Of a stretch of 64,000 bases of DNA, positions 13,060 to 25,085 are shown in pieces. Source of the stretch: Hofstenia miamia (Eukaryota; Xenacoelomorpha; Acoela); the NCBI GenBank assembly GCA_004352715.1, contig SCFE01000033.1, forward strand, positions 1,565,136-1,629,135. The letters are read 5' to 3'. Every line of letters begins with the position of its first letter. Position 1 is the stretch's first letter. The position numbers and the translations under genes were made by a program. Under the pieces are notes generated by a model. That model did no database searches. It was not told the DNA's origin and saw only the letters and a list, made by a program, of their open reading frames with translations.

Positions 13060-13282
13060 CGCAAAGGAAAATCTATCTCAGTTTGGCACTACTCAAATTT
13101 TTATGACGTCATTCCCGCATTTGACGTAATACACGTTAATGGGATGTTGGATGTCCTAATAGATTTTTTTCGAAATGAGTTAATTTATTAGAGGCGAAAC
13201 TTCTTGCAAACTTAAGTGACGTTTACAATTAATGGGGACATTTTAAAGAGGTTTTCGTTTAAATTGTGAAGTTTGTAGTTAC
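13060..13282. promoter_or_regulatory. Bidirectional promoter between MED12 and TRAM1
   Basis: Only 223 bp separate the divergent start codons of MED12 (minus) and TRAM1 (plus), so both 5' UTRs and core promoters must lie here or overlap the genes. The interval contains TGACGTCA (13104-13111, a perfect CRE/ATF palindrome), TGACGTAA (13122-13129) and TGACGTTT (13217-13224). No TATA box is obvious at a useful distance. Shared regulation is inferred from geometry, not shown. Confidence 0.7.
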
Positions 13283-15239
13283 ATGGCTGCTAAAAAAAAG
13301 CCATCGTCTTCCAAAAACCCACCTTTTCCCAGCCACGATTTTTTCATTCAAAATCATGGCGATATTGCTGTCTGTGCAATGGCTGTTGTGTTCCTTGGAT
13401 TAGTCTTTCAGGTAGATTTGTTGATTCTTAATTGTCACACATTGTTTAGGCTACTATCGAGCTATCTTCAAAAATTATTTTTCTCAACTATAACATTTCC
13501 ACTGAAAGTTTGTTAAAATTTATTTAGTACGTTTTAACGAAATATTTAGATCGTTCGGAACTGCAAAATAGGTTTCATTCTTATGCTTACTATGTTGCTG
13601 GACCTTTCGATTGGTTAAACATAGCATATTATAGTGTTGGAGCTATTATATTTCATGCTTTGATTCAAGAGTATATATTAGATGTAAGCTTTAGCACATT
13701 AGTTTTTTCTAATTTTTCCTTAGAAACTTGGAAAGAAGCTTCATTTGTCCAAATCAAAAAATGCTAAATTTAATGAATCTGGTCAACTTGCCGTCTTCTA
13801 CGCTATTTCAGTTGGTCTTGCTGTATATATTTGTTACTTGGTATGAATTTGTTATCATACTATATTACAGTATGATTTTAGGAAGATTTTTTTTCAACTC
13901 CATCAATTATATGGTCAGATTATCCACAAGTTTTTCATATGTAAGCACCTGGGTTTCATTTTTTTAAATTGTATTTAGATATTTTTAGTACATTCGTACT
14001 GTAATTAGAATCTGTTAATATAGAAGGTTTAAAAGATATTTTAGTTGCTTCGTATATTTTATTACTTTGTGTTATCCCTTGTTATTTTTATACTGAGATT
14101 ATTGTTATTGTGCGTTATTAATTTGCTCGCAGTATTGAAATAGGTATATATAAAAATATGGTTTGCATTTCTGTGCTCGTTAATTGAATTAATCTGAATT
14201 CGTAATTATGGAAACTTTCTTAGGACCTTGCAGAAGTTTTTTTTCATTGTTCAGCTTGCTTATTGGTTTCACGTATTTCCTGAACTTTATTTACAAAGAA
14301 TTAGGAAGGTAAGACATTTGGTTATTCCTAATTTTGTGTGTCGATTAGGAGGACATGAGTTCGCATTCAACTTATGCTTCACTCTACATAGTTTTCATTA
14401 CAGCAGGATATTTCATGAAGTACACTTATTTTTTATTTTCTCTGTATAATTTTTTATTTAGTTTCAGTCGTCTTGCTTTAATTCTGCTTTCTTTGCATTA
14501 TGTTGCTGAACTACTGTTTCATGTGTCTCGTTTCTTAAAGCTTATTGATTGGCCTGAGTGTACTAGAATTATGTAAGAGAGATTTAATAGTTCATCTATT
14601 TATATTATTTAGGTTTGTGTTATGGGCATTAGTTTTCATAAGCACACGATTCATCACGGGTGCGATCGCTTGGCTTGCATTATGGTAGTTTTTTATAAAC
14701 CGATTATTAATATATATCATGATTTAGGGTTGGTTTCGCAAAATTTGATGTTAAAAACATTGATATTAAGTCTGGTAATTTTAACACGGCAACTATAAGG
14801 TATGAATTGTTTTTAAACTGCTGTTGAGAATTTTTTAATAGCATTTAGAAATCTCGAGAAGTAGTCATTGCTGTAATATCTAAATTTTTGAGACAAAATT
14901 GAATCAATTCATTTTGTTTAATATATTTTAGAGCTGTTGGTTTGGCTGCCATTTGCCTTTTACAGATATGGTTGATGTGGAATTTTATCAATTTCCAATT
15001 ACAATATTATCGGGATTCTACCACATCACAGCCTCCATCATATCTTGAGATTTTAGAAGAAGAACATACTCCTGATCAAGGAAAGAAAAAGAAAAGTAAG
15101 TTTTCGTTCTTTATATTGTTATTCGTTCATTCCATATTTTATTTAATTTTTTAATGTTTTTTTAGAGAGAATGGTAGAAAGCCATTATGACAAAACTGGA
15201 TCACCTCGTGTCCGGCAAAGACCTGCTAAGGCTAAATAG
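13283..15239 (+). CDS. TRAM1: TRAM1, translocating chain-associated membrane protein
   Basis: TRAM is a multi-pass ER membrane protein that sits beside the Sec61 channel and helps secretory and membrane chains enter the membrane. Twelve exons join in frame: 13283-13411, 13450-13507, 13550-13683, 13724-13840, 13882-13940, 14224-14308, 14349-14419, 14462-14572, 14613-14684, 14728-14799, 14932-15095, 15166-15239. The product is 381 residues; human TRAM1 is 374 as I recall. Matching landmarks: N-terminal SHDFFIQNHGDI, KFNESGQLAVFYA in exon 4, QLAYWFHVFPELYLQ in exon 6, LALILLSLHYVAELLFHVSR in exon 8 (TLC-type core), SGNFNTATIR in exon 10, WNFINFQLQYYR in exon 11, then a charged lysine-rich cytosolic tail. 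Introns are 38, 42, 40, 41, 283, 40, 42, 40, 43, 132 and 70 bp. No disabling change is seen. The symbol is given by nearest vertebrate name; TRAM2 or TRAM1L1 orthology was not tested. Confidence 0.95.
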
Positions 15240-17120
15240 TCTATTAATTTCTACTTAGTTTGTTTTAAAGTCAATATTTGCTTTGGGATTTGTTATTTAT
15301 AGATTTAATATAATTTTCTTAATATTTCTAATACAGTTTTTAAATTTTCTACATTGTTGAGTTTTGCTTTGAAATTATAAGTAAAGTATTCCTTTTCATT
15401 TTTGCATCTATTGCTATTGTGTATCTAACAGTTTCCAATTTGTTTAGCTTTTGAGGACAAATTATAATCGTCAATGTTGGTGATCAGAGAATTAGTTACT
15501 TCTGCAAGTGCTAGAATTTTTTATTTAAGTGTTTTTTTCAATATGTTGACAATTTTGGAAATTTTAGAATGCAAAGACTATGAAAATTTTGTATCTATTT
15601 TTGGCATTGCTCTTATTTTTGCAAAATTCCGACTTTATGAAAATTGTATTCTTATAAAATGTATTCAATGGTTTTACAATAACTACTCCAAGGTGAGCCA
15701 TCTCATACAAATGCAAAATTGGCGTTAGTACAATTGAGACTTTCTGAATTCCAAAATGTAGTGATAGGTTTTACTATACTAATATATTTAGTGATATTTA
15801 TCTATAATGAAAATTGGGGTCCCTTTAGTATATGTTTGGAAACTATGAATTTAAGCACACTGTTGGCATTACGATGTTTGTTACCACTAATCCCCTGTCT
15901 TTGATTTAGGATCACCCAAAATCCATTTAAATTGTTAATGAATTTTAAGCATTCTAAAGTGCTGCAATAGCACAAAGGTTCTTAAAAGCTTTGGCTATAT
16001 TCACGAAAATTATTTCTCCAAACATTGGAATAAGCAGTTTATAATGTTCTCCATGTTCATACACTAAAAATAAATTTACTGCTAAATCTTTGTGGGTAAT
16101 ATTAATTTATGTACGTAATCATATTTTGGATCTACTTGTTGCTTTTTATTTTTGAGGTTTAACTTTTACATTTTTAAAATTTTATATTTGTAACTTGCTT
16201 CACAATTGTAGAATGTTTGATAACTTCAACCGTTGCATTGTTTAAACATTGCTCATAGTAATAGCAATTTAAAAAAGCAAAGACAACGATTTATGATCTA
16301 AATAACGAAACAAAAAAGACGCTATTAGTCCTTGCAACGCAAAATTCATTAATTGAATTTAAGGGAGAATTTTACTTGCAGAAAGGTTTTTGTATTACGT
16401 AATACATTTATACATTTGAAAGAACGTTTCTGAACACATGCGCGTTTAAGCTAGCCGATTAACCCTAAATATCTCATTCGCTTAGAGACACAAACCAGAG
16501 ACAAATCACAGAATTATTTTAATGTATATGATTACTCCACTTAATCTCTAATATTTCCAAACAATGATGGTTTTGAATCTTTCTTAAGCCTAATTAAACA
16601 GTTTAACACCCGGAATGATTCGGAAATCAAAATAATGCCGTCATGGTAAAAATTCCGCCATCCGTGGATAAACTACGTTTACTGTAAAAATATAATCTAA
16701 TAATTGAGATCTTATTTGTTTGGGCTTCTAACACGGTCATTTTGAACGTTGTAATTAAGCAAGGTGATTTGTCATGACAAATAAGGCTTTGTTGGAAAAA
16801 TCAGATTGAAAAGATGACATTCATTAGCATAATTTACCTCAGCATTGTTTATAGTGCCCGACGTGCTCCAGTTCATTCATTATGATAAAGGGATTTATGT
16901 TGAAATTACAGTATCAAATGCAAGTTTTTGGAAAAGATTTTGCGACACTTGATGATACATCAACACAAAGATCAAGAAGAAACTAAATTTAACAATATAA
17001 ACATTGTTCAGTCAAAAGTGCGACTAAAATATACATTCACACTAATATACAGAATTTACAAGAAAATATTAATTATACTTAAATCGTGGTATTTCAATTT
17101 CTTTTTGTACTATAGTCAGC
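15240..17120. other. AT-rich region downstream of TRAM1, no gene seen
   Basis: The TRAM1 3' UTR must start here. No clear AATAAA lies within the first few hundred bases; one is present near 16069. Short open frames (15474-15728, 15719-15904, 16928-17125) are rich in Phe, Ile, Leu and Asn, as expected from AT-rich noncoding DNA. Confidence 0.5.
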
Positions 17121-17130
17121 GGTAATAAAC

Positions 17131-17330
17131 TTGAAACCTCCATTTATATTCGAACAATTCAGCCTATGCGGTTTATATAATTGTTTTAAAGGTTTTTAGA
17201 GACTTAGATTTGTTAATTTCTGTAGGAAATTCATTCCAGAGATTGAGGTGTTAATAAAAGAATTTTGCATATTTTTCCTTCGGTTTTGTTTACCCTTTAA
17301 TTTAGGTGCTTTTACTATGAAAATTTGGAG
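17131..17330 (-). mobile_element. LINE C-terminal relic
   Basis: The stretch GGAAATTCATTCCA followed by ATAAAAGAATTTTGC closely matches the same segment of the better-preserved LINE at about 38620-38672 (GGAAATTCATTCCA, ATAAAAGAATTTCGC). In that element it encodes the end of ORF2, read on the minus strand. This copy is short and non-coding. Confidence 0.5.
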
Positions 17331-17570
17331 TTTTGACATTAGATTTGTTGAATTGTAAAGAGCGATTTTTTAAGAATTTTGTAGAACGTACATAAAGATA
17401 TTATAAATTGTCATTATTGGCTTCGAAATGTTTCCCTTGAATTCATTGTAAACTGATCGTTTTTTCTTCATACAGCTCAATGTAATATTAAATTTTTATG
17501 TATTTTAAATTTTCTTAGATAGTGTTTCAATTCCTGTATATAATATACAAGCAAAATTTAGATTACTTAA

Positions 17571-18720
17571 GACTAATAATAATAAACTTTTATTTTAAAA
17601 CTGCTAAAAAATCAATTTAAGTTATAGAAACACTAAATTTTCATTCCACGAATGAGCCGATATGGAAAGAAAGTTCTCGTTCAGAGTTGGTTTTTATTAC
17701 TCCAGTGAGCCTCTCACGCATTCGACTATCTCCATAATGTGAGCGTTATGGCAGAATATCTTGCAGTACATGATTCTCAGAAGTCAGTATCAGGAGCCTA
17801 TTATCAACTTTGGTTATGATTTTTTCAATAGGGGTATAATTTGATATAATTTTAAGGCGTAAAGCTTTTTTCTGAACTTTATCTAAGAGCAGCATAAAGG
17901 GTTTTGAGGAACCTCCCCAAACTGAACAACAATGTTAGCGTGGGCATAACTAATTCATAGTATAGTGTTTGTAGTTCATATTAGCATAACTAAGCTGAAT
18001 TTTTGCAATAATACTTAGAAGGCGAGATAAATTTCTTATTGCTGTAATTGCAGCTACCATTTTTTTGCTATGCTATTTAATACCAGTTATTAATTGTCAA
18101 TGTGTATCTGAATATCTTAATTGTTTATGAAAATTTAAGTTGCTGTCAAAAATATCTTCTAGATATTTAAAATGAGTAATTTGTTTTATAGTTTGCTTAT
18201 TGAAACATAGTGTGCATTTGGATGTCTGTTTTACTATTTTCACTTTGTTATACAAAATTGTCTTTTTGAAGTATTGTTAGTTTGTGTGATGCATCAGTTT
18301 GCACAATTTTTTAATTATAGCTACTAAATCTTCAACGGAGTTACTAGAGTGAAATGTCGCATGTAAGGTTCTTGTTTAAATCATTTATGTAAATATTAAA
18401 TAGCTGTTTAGATCAAACCTTTTTCTAACGAAATCAAATCCGAGAAATGGTCCTTGAGATTAAGTCGATGCTACTAACTGAAAAATTCAACTTTTTAATT
18501 TTAGAAATAAGAATTTTATGGTTCAAGACATGCTATAGCACAGTACTTATTGTCATCAATAGCTTTTCTCCATTTTTCAGTTGCGTTAATCAATGCATCA
18601 TTAGTAGATATTCCATTCCGAAATCCGTACTGCGTTTTGGATAAGATATTATGCTTAGTGAAAGATGTTCCTACCGCGCTACAATTTCTGCCTGCGCATA
18701 TCGTGACAGTAAACAAAGAA
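17571..18720 (-). mobile_element. Degenerate LINE, reverse transcriptase to 3' end
   Basis: The minus strand at 18716-18516 reads an RT segment with LSKTQYGFRNGISTNDALIN and ATEKW then YCAIACLE, matching AQFGFRKHFSSTDALIQATE and VAIACLD of the LINE at 38335-41420. Further down, broken frames give FDSNL and a KVQKKALRL block (RT thumb and connection) and the copy ends in an AAT-repeat tail near 17571. Many stops and frame breaks; a fossil. Confidence 0.65.
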
Positions 18721-19079
18721 AAGGCTATTTGTTGGTACCATGGCCAACACTAGGTGAGAAAAGAATGTTCTTCAAACACGGGAATAATTTTATGGCAAAT
18801 TTTTACCATAACAGGGAGCACAATTATTCATAGATGTGTCCAAACGGCAAGATTCTCCTTGTAGAAAATTCTTTTTGAATAAAACAGTATAGGTTAATAC
18901 CTTTAATAAAATAATCTTAACTTTTTTAAGATTAATAGCATTGGAAAAATTAATGGCATTGTTATGTGTAAACTTTGCCATTTCATGCTGAACGGATCGA
19001 AATTGATTAATTGAAAACGCTTGGCCAAGATGTTAATCACGAGAACTACCGGACCGAAGCCTTGCCAATGATGTTAAAA

Positions 19080-19240
19080 GGTTCTGATTTCGGACGCGTG
19101 TGTAGAAAGAGCCTTTTCAAAATATAAACTTGTTCTTTCAACGTTACAGGCAAACCTTAAGGCCGAAAAATTGGATGATCAGTTATACATCCGCTATGAC
19201 TTTGAGAAAATCATGGACATTGCATATGAAGAAAACAAAT
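19080..19240 (+). pseudogene. hAT transposase dimerisation-domain relic
   Basis: One frame reads DACVERAFSKYK then LQANLKAEKLDDQLYIRYDF, the classic hAT C-terminal dimerisation pattern (ERxFS followed by a charged helix). The rest of the transposase is not visible around it, so this is an isolated fragment. Confidence 0.55.
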
Positions 19241-19874
19241 TGTTTCAACAAGATTTTGAGATTTTTGAAGTTTTCGAATATAATTTTGGAACCTATAACC
19301 GTTTTTTATAGATTGTTGAATTCAAAATTTGGAGAATGCTGTTCAGCATTTTTGTGCTGTATTCAGCAAATGAGGCATCCCTGTTGGTGACAAATGTACA
19401 AATCGTAAATTTTTAGTTTGCTTTAAAACAACATTCAGAATCAAGTCATAATATGAATTGAATTAGGAAATAATTCATTACCTTAATGCTGTACCTACAC
19501 TAGCTAAAACGATAAAATCAAGTTTGATACACATTACAAATTGAAAATGTGTTGAAATTTAGCGAGTAATTTTATTTTAGGTGTAAATACATATTCTTTA
19601 TCAGATTTATTTTTCTCTTTGCATACATGTATATTTTACATAAAATTATTGAAAATTCAATCATTTTAACTAGAACAACATGATTTTAATGCATTAGTCA
19701 GTCCTTGTGTTTAATTGTGAAAGTTGGTTTCTTCTTTTCTGGGTAAGTTGTTTTTATATTTTGAAATGGGAAATTCTCTATACAGCTAATGCAATTTAGA
19801 AATAAATTAATGTCTTGTCCTATGCATTGAAATCTTTTAGAACATATGCATATATATTTTTTATAGTAATGACT

Positions 19875-20345
19875 GGTTATTCAAACACCTTCTCCATGTG
19901 GAAGATATGGGTTTCAAAAATTGTTTATGCTTTCAATTAACGTTAACTTCTCTTAGGTGGTACAACATCTTTAAATCATATTTGTTATAACATTTGACAG
20001 TCTCTATTTCAACACTGCCTTCATTCAGAAAAGGGAAAATCGAAAATCAATTGTTTTCAATTAATGCTAATGTATGTTACAGACTTCAATGCCTTTAAGC
20101 CACATTTGTTATAACATTTGGACCTTCTCTGTGTGGAAGAGTGGAAATTGAAAAATTTTTATGCTTTCAATTAATGCCAGCATCTCTTAGAGGGTACAAA
20201 GTATTTAAACTATACTTGTTATAACATTTATTTGATAGTCTCTATTTTAACACTGTCTTCATGTAGAAGAGTGATAATTGAAAATCAATTATATTTTCAA
20301 TTAATGCTAATGTATGTTAGAGACTTCAGCATTTTATAACACATA
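19875..20345. repeat. Tandem repeat of about 120 bp with alternating A/B monomers
   Basis: Units begin with TTCAATTAA at 19932, 20056, 20166 and 20296 (periods 124, 110, 130). Each contains a TTGTTATAACATTT core. Units starting 19932 and 20166 share CTCTTAG...GGTACAA and a CTCTATTT...AACACTG block. Units starting 20056 and 20296 share GCTAATGTATGTTA and GACTTCA. This makes a roughly 235-bp higher-order repeat; a partial unit precedes the first. Confidence 0.8.
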
Positions 20346-20841
20346 GCAGGGCTTTCTAATGTGTTGATCATTCATCATGAAAATGAAATATATATTTTTA
20401 AACACATAAATCTTTGAATAGTTAAATAAATTACAATGCTAGATAGGATATATTTGAACCATCATGTAAGGAGATACAAATTTAATAATTACAATGAAAT
20501 GTAGGTGTACATCTGATGGTTATATTCAGTAACACGCTAATTTGCTAACCCATCAAAACCTGTTTGTATGTCAGCCATTTATTGAAAAAGGTAAGTTCAC
20601 AATAAATTTTAGGCATGGAATTATATATTTAATGAATAAATATTCAAAAATTGCTATCTTGAGTAACATGGTGTTAAATAATAGTTGTCTAAATCAATAA
20701 TTACTAATTTAACCTTTCAAATTTATATATTAACCTGGAGTCAAAATCGACAATCTAAAGGAAAATGATAGCAGGAATATCTTAACTCAATTGTTAACCC
20801 TGGTGTAGTGTTACTTTGCATTGACCTCAATCTCAAAATAC

Positions 20842-22854
20842 ATGTAAAGTAGGGGTGTGTGATGCATTGAAATTTCAATGCATTGAATTGACTATCTGTC
20901 GAATTGAATTGATTTGAAATTCAATTCAAAACTGTTAGAGTTCAACCAATCAGATTTATTCGTTTACCATACACCATGGCGTCATAAATTTTCACATTAA
21001 ATTGCGGCCTGGTTAACATCGCTTTGCGTCTTTTACATACTTCTGCGTTCACTTAATTTACCATTCAACATTCATTTCCAGATTACAGGATGACTAGTTC
21101 GACAACATCAAAGCTGAGTACAATGCTGCAAAGAAGCCGAATCCTAAACTCTCAAAGAGCCAATCAACCATAGATGCTCTTTTGCCAGGAGGAGCAGCAA
21201 AATATTCTTCCGATGATCAAAGGCAGCAAAATATCACTCAGAAAATTGCAGAAATGATTGCGGTTGATATGCAACCTTGTTTGTTGAAAACAAAGGATTC
21301 CGTTTGCTGCTAAGTTCGCTTGATTCAAGGTACGAAATCCCATTGAGAGCTACATTTTCACTCAACGTAAGCCCGAAAATGTTCAAGAGAGAGCAAGAAA
21401 AATTGAGGAGGCGTTTAGTGGAAGATCAGATGGCATTAATTGCCGTTACCAGTGATATTTGGTCGTCATGAAATCAAGATTCATTCATTGATTTAACCTG
21501 TCATTATCTTGATTCCAATTTCAACGTGCACAATTATTTGCTCTATTCTCATTATTTTCCCGAACGTCACACATATGACAATATTTTAGAGAAAATTGAT
21601 TTTGTTTTTGACACTTATCAGATTAATTTCAATTCGACAAAACTGATTGCTATTACAGATAATGCTAGTAATTATGTTAAAGCGTTGGGAAGCATAAGAG
21701 ACAGTCTGCCTTCGTTACCTTGTTTTGGTCATACATTGCAATTAGCAATAAATGATGCCGTAAACACACCAAACAATTTGAGAAACACATTAAAATGGAA
21801 GTAAAATTGTGGAACATTACCACCGCTCAAATACTTCTCTGCAAAATTTATTTCAAAATCAACAAAAAGTTGGCATGAATGAACTGAACTAGCTTCTGCA
21901 ATTGACACTCAGTGGAATTCTGAATATTTAAAGGAAAAACGATTTTTTTGAAGTCAGGCAGCCCCTAACATTATCAATGATGGAAATCAATATGACTTTG
22001 TCACGAAGCAGTTCTGAGTGGACAAATCTACAATGTTTTATGAATGCGTTGAAACCATTTTATGATGCTACAGTTATATCACCAGGAGAAAAATTTGCTA
22101 CTCTTTCCACAATAATTCCAATTCTACACGGTCTTCATTCAGTATTAGATAACTTCATTGCTAATTCGTCGTCTGATTTTACCACACTTCTTTGTCGTAA
22201 ACTTAAAGAAAACCTTTCTATACATTTCCCAAACAACTATCAGCAAATATCACTTGTTGCCCATGTTAATTGACCCCCGATTTAAGGATATATTATTGTC
22301 TGAAACTGAGTCATGTTCAGCAAAGTTTTGTTTGCGTGAATTTTTGGAAACCATCTGCAATGTGTCTGAGCAGGTGCAACAGCAGGAACCCATAGAAGCT
22401 GTTGCTGTTTCTGCTTCATCAAGTGTTTGGGCACGTTCGATGAGACAGCATGAAGGAAAGTTCACAAAACCACAGAGCAGCCTAAAAGCTCTGCATGTGA
22501 AGAGGAGATGCCACAAGTTCTAGAATTGAATGCCCTTTTCAATTTTGGCGAACTCAAAAATCAAAATTTCAACAACTTTCAGTTGCCGCAAAAAGTCTTT
22601 TAGTGATTCCGGCTACAACATTTCCATCTGAAAGAGTGTTGTCAGATGCTGGGAATATAGTAACAGCAGCCAGGCAAAGACTTTCACCGATAAATTTTTG
22701 GATGTTGTTATTTTTGAGAGAAAATTTTAAATAAGTTCAATCTGTTCAGTTTTGGATTTGAAATAATTTCTTGCATTGAATTGATTTTTCTCTGCATTGA
22801 ATTGAAATTGAATTGATTTTGAAAAAGCCTGAATCGCACACCCCTAATGTAAAT
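20842..22854 (+). mobile_element. hAT transposon with terminal inverted repeats and 8-bp target duplication
   Basis: The left end TAGGGGTGTGTGAT begins at 20850 and the right end ATCGCACACCCCTA stops at 22846, giving an element of 1997 bp. Flanking 8-mers are ATGTAAAG (20842-20849) and ATGTAAAT (22847-22854), one mismatch, as expected for the 8-bp hAT duplication. Both subterminal regions repeat GCATTGAATTGA and related words. The inside encodes a broken transposase. Confidence 0.93.
21090..22734 (+). pseudogene. hAT transposase, inactivated (ZBED-like, hAT-Ac type)
   Basis: DDE-type transposase of the hAT family, broken by several stops and frame shifts. Ordered landmarks: TSDIWSS (first catalytic Asp region, 21451-21471), ITDNASNYVKALG (second Asp, about 21652-21690), LPCFGHTLQLAINDA with the C-x-x-H pair (about 21715-21760), and C-terminal LVIPATTFPSERVLSDAGNI with the glutamate region, then SPINFWMLLFLREN before the stop at 22732-22734. 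No BED zinc finger is legible near the start codon chosen at 21090, so the N-terminus is truncated or too decayed to read. Confidence 0.85.
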
Positions 22855-24772
22855 TTGAGAGTTCATCTTAGATATTGAAAATACATCTACACATAAAAAC
22901 ATTGATATGCTTTTGATCCCAAATTTCATGTTTTTGCTTTTATGGCTTGTACTAATTTGTAATATTTCACGTGTTTTTAATATTTCTGGTTCCTAACTCT
23001 TGTATTTTAAATTTGTGTTTCTAAATATTACAGCATGCATTTACATTTATTTAATAAATTGTTTACTCTCTACCATTGTGATTTGCTTTTTCAAGTTATG
23101 ATGTGTTCTATCCAGATTAGTAAGACAACTTATCAAAAACTCAAAAGATTGAAGGGAATGCGTTTTGATTTCAAATGCATCTACATGTAAATAACAAGGT
23201 ATGATGATACTTTTGTTCTCATAACCCATCTATATTATAATATTTCACGTTTAAATTGAGTATGTTTTTAAATTACTGCTTCAATCTAAATTATACGTAA
23301 TGATTTTTGCTATGTTTAATATTTTGTTTAATTGCATGAATTTTAAATTTGCTTTGTTTTAACTAGTAGCTTTCTGAAACTATAAATTATACAAATTGAT
23401 TTTCCCTTTGTTGTATCATTAGGATGATATTAACTGCATATGTATTACATTTTTCAAGTAGTCATAGCAGAGTTTATACAGCAGTTAAGGGATTTTCTCA
23501 AAATTCTTGGTGATCCATCTTCTAAATGCCATGCGCCTATATTTTTTTATTTGTGAATAATACACTATTTACAATCAATTGTACACTTAGAAGGTGATTT
23601 CAAAATGGAGTTGACTAATTTAATGATTGGAAATCATATCCAGCAATAGGGAATCAAGTGACAACTACAAGAATGGTGAATCACATTGAAAAATTTATTC
23701 TCATTTGTGTCAACTGTACAATACAGGTGAAATGACATCAACTACAAGTTGGTGAATAACAAATGTGTTATTTTTATACCAATTACAATGAGAGTGGATA
23801 AAGAATATGTAAATTAAAGCTACAAAAGCAGAAAAGCCATCTAATGTATACAGCCATGCAAGAGTCATAAACCAAATAAACTAAAAAACATGCAATGTCA
23901 ACAAAAGATGTAACAGTCAGCAAGTGTGTACATCCCGGTCTGGCCAGTTGCAATTGGTAATATTGAGGCCCAGGTCCGGCACGGGGCCGTCATATCCAAA
24001 ACCATTATAAGATTTTTGTAAATAAAAAATTTAAACATATAATTGAAAATATTAAAATGAAACCATTTTTGCATCAACTGCACTTTTTAACAATAAAATT
24101 AACTTGTAATGGCATCAAATCAAAACTGATTGGCTTCAAATAAGTATGTGTCCACTGCTGGAAAAAGTTTTTAATGGGAATTTTTAAATTGTTAATAGTT
24201 GTATTACAGTTTTAATACTAAATAATTATATGTTTATGTTACGAGCTTATGCAGCATTACTATATCAAACATGCAAATAAAACCTAGTGTATTGTCTAAG
24301 TAATTTAATGTTTATGCTGGGAGACCTAAAGTATAAATGAAATTGATTGGCGCTTGCTATTACTAAGACAATTTTTTAGTTAATTGCAACTATTGTGGTC
24401 GTGGACTTATTTTTTAATGTGTAATTTAGTCAATTGAATATAATAGGTGATATAATATTTTAATGTAAGAAAAGGCATATTTATTAATAAAATTTTGAAC
24501 AATTCTAGATAGATTTTGCACAAATTTCATTCTTAATTTTACAGTCCAATCCCGGCCCAGTTGCAACTCTGGGACATATTATGCACAATAAGCAGAGTTC
24601 ATAGTTATTGTCTTTTATTCATTTTAAAACTATAAGTTATCTGAAGCAAGATATTGTTAGTTTAAATTTTCAGCCTCAGCTTTTTTATACTGGTTCTACA
24701 ATGGTATTGTCGCAATGCGATATTTAACAATCCATCCAATAGCGATGTCATATTAAATCAATATATCTGATA
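22855..24772. other. AT-rich intergenic DNA, no gene seen
   Basis: Only short open stretches. Two similar GC-richer words, CCCGGTCTGGCCAGTTGCAA near 23935 and CCCGGCCCAGTTGCAA near 24551, sit about 615 bp apart in the same direction and might be repeat ends, but nothing between them is recognisable. Confidence 0.45.
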
Positions 24773-25085
24773 GTAGTCAATTTTAAATCTGACTACTACT
24801 AATGCAGAATTTTGCCACATGTGGCGTAATTTAATAGCTATTTGCATATTATCCACCAATCAGAAATGTGTTGAGGGAGCTTTGCTATTCAATAAATATG
24901 CTGGTAGTAATCATTTTAAAATCTTATTACCCCAAGATTCACAATTTCGCCACCAAACGGAAATGTGTTTAGAAACAACAAGTGTGTAGTTAGAGTTTAT
25001 GCTATTAAATATATATGCGGGTAGTAGGCATTTTAAATTCTGACTACATTGGACATCATAATTTTGCCGCGTATGGCGTACATAT
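24773..25085. repeat. Three-unit tandem repeat, 120-135 bp
   Basis: Units start with GTAGT...ATTTTAAA at 24773, about 24906 and about 25024. Each carries a TGACTAC-like word, then an AATTTTGCC or AATTTCGCC word and, in units 1 and 3, TGGCGTA. The units have diverged, so this is an old array. Confidence 0.5.
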
